A DNA stretch of 64,000 bases, from assembly GCF_003710085.1 (NCBI RefSeq), contig NZ_CP033324.1, positions 1,674,001 to 1,738,000 on the forward strand, in the 5' to 3' direction. A program made the translations under genes and the position numbers. The DNA comes from Nocardioides pantholopis. Lineage in GTDB: Bacteria; Actinomycetota; Actinomycetes; Propionibacteriales; Nocardioidaceae. The notes under the pieces were generated by a model, which saw only the letters and a program-made list of their open reading frames with translations, ran no database searches and was not told where the DNA came from. Positions 62,225 through 64,000 of the stretch are shown piece after piece (position 1 is the first letter of the stretch; every line of letters begins with the position of its first letter).

Positions 62225-63250
62225 ATGCGTGCCGTCGTCTACCGGGAGACCGGTCCCTCGTCCGTGCTGGAGCTCGTCGAGCGGGAGCTGCCCGAGCCGG
62301 GGCCCGGGGAGGTACGGATCCGCCTGGTCCGCTCGGGGGTGAACCCGACCGACTGGAAGTTCCGTGCCGGCATGATGGCCGGCCACGACGAGGTCACCCC
62401 GGGGCAGGACGGGGCCGGCGTGGTCGACGCCATCGGGCCCGACGTCCTCGGCTTCGGCGTCGGCGACCGGGTCTGGACCGTGCTGGCCCAGCACGGCCGC
62501 CCCTACGGCACCGCCGCCGAGTACACCGTCCAGCCCACCGACCGGGTCGTGCACCTGCCGATCGGGGCGTCCTACGACCTCGGCGCCAGCCTCGGGGTGC
62601 CGGCGGTGACCGCGCACCGGGCGCTGACGTCGGGGTGGCGCGGCCCGACCCGGCTGGCCCCCGGCGCCATGGAGGGGATGACAGTGCTGGTCGCCGGTGG
62701 CGCCGGCGCGGTCGGCAACGCCGCCATCCAGCTCGCCCGCTGGTCCGGGGCCACCGTGGTCGCCACCGTGAGCAGCGACGAGAAGGGCGCCCTGGCGGTC
62801 GCCGCCGGCGCCCACCACACCGTGAACTACACGGTCGGCGGCGCGGGGCACACGGCGGACGCCGTGCTCGCGTTCGCCCCCGACGGCGTCGACCTCGTCG
62901 TGGAGGTCGCGCCCGCGCAGAACAATGCAGTCGACCTTGCGGTGCTGCGCACCCACGGCACCGTCGCGATCTACGCGAACAACGGCGGCGACGAGCTGGT
63001 CGTGCCGCTGCGGGAGACGTTCTCGAAGAACCTGCGCTACCAGTTCATCATCCTCTACACCCTGGACCCGTCGCTGGTCGCGGCAGCCGTCGAGGACGTG
63101 TACGCCGCTGTCGAGATGGGCGCGCTGGCCGTCGGGGAGGACGCCGGCGTCCCGCTGCACCACTACCCGCTCGCGGAGGCGGCCGCTGCCCAGGACGCCG
63201 TGGAGGGCGGCGTGGTGGGCAAGGTGCTTCTCGACGTCTCCGAGGAGTGA
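62225..63250 (+). CDS. NADPH:quinone reductase-like zinc-independent alcohol dehydrogenase (MDR family)
   Basis: This 341-aa medium-chain reductase has SGVNPTDWKFRAG and PGQDGAGVVDAIG in the catalytic domain. The nucleotide motif is VLVAGGAGAVGNAAIQLARWSGATVVATVSSDEKG. The Cys/His/Glu ligands of zinc alcohol dehydrogenases are absent, placing it with quinone oxidoreductases (QOR). It probably reduces quinones or enones with NADPH in detoxification. The ATG follows TAGCGT by seven bases. Confidence 0.92.
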   Translation: MRAVVYRETGPSSVLELVERELPEPGPGEVRIRLVRSGVNPTDWKFRAGMMAGHDEVTPGQDGAGVVDAIGPDVLGFGVGDRVWTVLAQHGRPYGTAAEYTVQPTDRVVHLPIGASYDLGASLGVPAVTAHRALTSGWRGPTRLAPGAMEGMTVLVAGGAGAVGNAAIQLARWSGATVVATVSSDEKGALAVAAGAHHTVNYTVGGAGHTADAVLAFAPDGVDLVVEVAPAQNNAVDLAVLRTHGTVAIYANNGGDELVVPLRETFSKNLRYQFIILYTLDPSLVAAAVEDVYAAVEMGALAVGEDAGVPLHHYPLAEAAAAQDAVEGGVVGKVLLDVSEE

Positions 63251-63317
63251 GGGCGCCCGCCGCGTCCGCGGACCGGGACGCCGGCGGCCCGGGTCGCTGC
63301 CCGCCGGCGCCCGGCAG

Positions 63318-63323
63318 TACCAT
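63318..63323 (+). promoter_or_regulatory. Candidate -10 of pyrR
   Basis: TACCAT lies about 62 bases before the pyrR GTG. A transcript starting near 63330 would include the PyrR-binding loop. The -35 was not identified. Confidence 0.4.
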
Positions 63324-63349
63324 GGCAATGTTCGACATCCTTTAACGAG

Positions 63350-63365
63350 CCGTCCTGTGAGGCGG
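63350..63365 (+). promoter_or_regulatory. PyrR RNA-binding loop in the pyrR leader
   Basis: TCCTGTGAGG (63353-63362) matches the PyrR-binding consensus UCCNGNGAGG exactly and is flanked by complementary CCG/CGG to close a stem. AAGGAGGT, the Shine-Dalgarno sequence, begins three bases later (63368). In Mycobacterium smegmatis PyrR binding at such a site represses translation; the same feedback by UMP-bound PyrR is inferred here. Confidence 0.7.
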
Positions 63366-63384
63366 AGAAGGAGGTCACGCACCT

Positions 63385-64000
63385 GTGTGTGCGCAGCCTG
63401 TGCCCGACCCGGCCCCCAGCGGCCGCGTGGTCCTCGACGCCCGTGACATCAGCCGGGCCCTGACCCGCATCTCCCACGAGATCCTCGAGCGCAACAAGGG
63501 CGCCGACGACCTCGTCCTGCTCGGCATCCCGAGCCGCGGCGTGCCGCTGGCCCAGCGGATCGCCGAGCGCATCGCCTCGGTCGAGGGGTACGACGTGCCC
63601 GTCGGCTCCCTGGACGTGACGATGTACCGCGACGACCTGCGGCTGAAGCCGGCCCGGGCGCTGATGCCCACCGACATCCCCGCCGGCGGCATCGACGGGC
63701 GGACCGTGGTGCTCGTCGACGACGTGCTCTTCTCCGGGCGCACGATCCGCTCCGCGCTGGACGCCCTCAACGACATCGGCCGCCCGCGTGCGGTCCGGCT
63801 GGCGGTCCTGGTCGACCGGGGCCACCGCGAGCTGCCGATCCGCGCCGACTTCGTCGGCAAGAACCTGCCCACCTCGCTGGTGGAGCGGGTCCGGGTCACG
63901 CTGGCCGGGATCGACGACGTCGACGCGGTCACGATCGAGGGCACGATCGAGGGCACGATCGAGGGCACGATCGAGGGCACGATCGAGGGGCCGGGCGCCA
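63385..64000 (+). CDS. pyrR: Bifunctional pyr operon regulator/uracil phosphoribosyltransferase (3' end outside window)
   Basis: This gene has GTG 63385 as its probable start and at least 205 residues. [38 protein letters not shown], and the PRPP loop [21 protein letters not shown] are PyrR hallmarks, as is [24 protein letters not shown]. It senses UMP/UTP and PRPP and binds its own mRNA leader. From residue about 183 the frame enters five Thr-Ile-Glu-Gly repeats, which extend the protein beyond the usual end (about 190 residues). The window ends within the tail. In relatives pyrB and other pyrimidine genes follow. Confidence 0.94.
   Translation, partial: MCAQPVPDPAPSGRVVLDARDISRALTRISHEILERNKGADDLVLLGIPSRGVPLAQRIAERIASVEGYDVPVGSLDVTMYRDDLRLKPARALMPTDIPAGGIDGRTVVLVDDVLFSGRTIRSALDALNDIGRPRAVRLAVLVDRGHRELPIRADFVGKNLPTSLVERVRVTLAGIDDVDAVTIEGTIEGTIEGTIEGTIEGPGA
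63931..63990 (+). repeat. Five-copy 12-bp tandem repeat in the pyrR 3' end
   Basis: ACGATCGAGGGC repeats five times without interruption; only the last base of the fifth copy differs. The 12-base period keeps frame and encodes Thr-Ile-Glu-Gly each time. Perfect identity suggests recent slippage. Confidence 0.95.

Overview
The window is about 64 kb of very GC-rich DNA with near-saturated G/C at third codon positions, frequent GTG starts and actinobacterial families (ANTAR regulator, DUF2613, DUF3068, DUF4192, DUF1206, AftD-like DUF3367 protein, paired group 1/2 sigma factors). From memory, gene order in the first two thirds matches the Streptomyces/Mycobacterium core backbone (gltBD - pyk - pdtaR - liv - polA - rpsA - coaE), and the right end resembles sigA / efp-nusB / pyrR. 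The best guess is a chromosome of the Nocardioides/Propionibacteriales type; this is inference from gene content, without a 16S gene. I see no phage, insertion sequence, CRISPR array or integrase. It is core chromosome with accessory cassettes inserted between conserved anchors.

Layout. 1-290: 5' part of a secreted M14 zinc carboxypeptidase (minus). 585-8144: glutamate synthase gltBD and pyruvate kinase. 8185-8420: a cluster of four inverted/direct 21-23 bp repeats and a tRNA-like gene with a Leu(CAA) anticodon but no long variable arm. 8468-14994: ANTAR response regulator pdtaR, a branched-chain amino acid type ABC importer (livH with an unusual extracytoplasmic N-terminal domain, livM, livG, livF) and its lipoprotein binding protein, convergent. 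15137-19833: DUF554 protein, GNAT acetyltransferase, hotdog thioesterase, polA. 19843-33387: a nine-gene cell-envelope cluster (flippase, large membrane protein, DUF2613 peptide, GT4 glycosyltransferase, methyltransferase, AftD-like 1381-aa GT-C protein, acyltransferase, second GT-C-like protein, DUF3068 protein) between polA and rpsA. It resembles a condensed form of the mycobacterial Rv0224c-Rv0236c region.

33476-42961: methyltransferase, rpsA, small membrane protein, GlxA-type regulator, TetR/epimerase divergent pair, ABC exporter/MarR divergent pair, coaE, and a group 2 sigma factor. 43172-49772: oligopeptidase B, a 5-oxoprolinase set (pxpA, then pxpBC, split by an SDR gene) and DNA polymerase IV. 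49898-55282: DUF4192 protein, two adjacent glutamate-cysteine-ligase-superfamily enzymes, a hypothetical protein, universal stress protein and an HhH-GPD repair protein. 55455-64000: principal sigma factor, efp-nusB, then five accessory genes where Streptomyces has bldD, then pyrR (cut by the window end).

Regulatory architecture. At least twelve genes start exactly six bases after a TANNNT hexamer, the expected layout of leaderless transcripts; this fixes several start codons. Divergent regulator/target pairs (GlxA, TetR, MarR) each have clear palindromes between them. pyrR is preceded by a match to the PyrR RNA-binding loop next to its Shine-Dalgarno sequence. Many convergent gene ends share strong GC-rich hairpins, while two convergent pairs (AftD-like/acyltransferase and pxpC/dinB) overlap in coding sequence by 109 and 152 bp.
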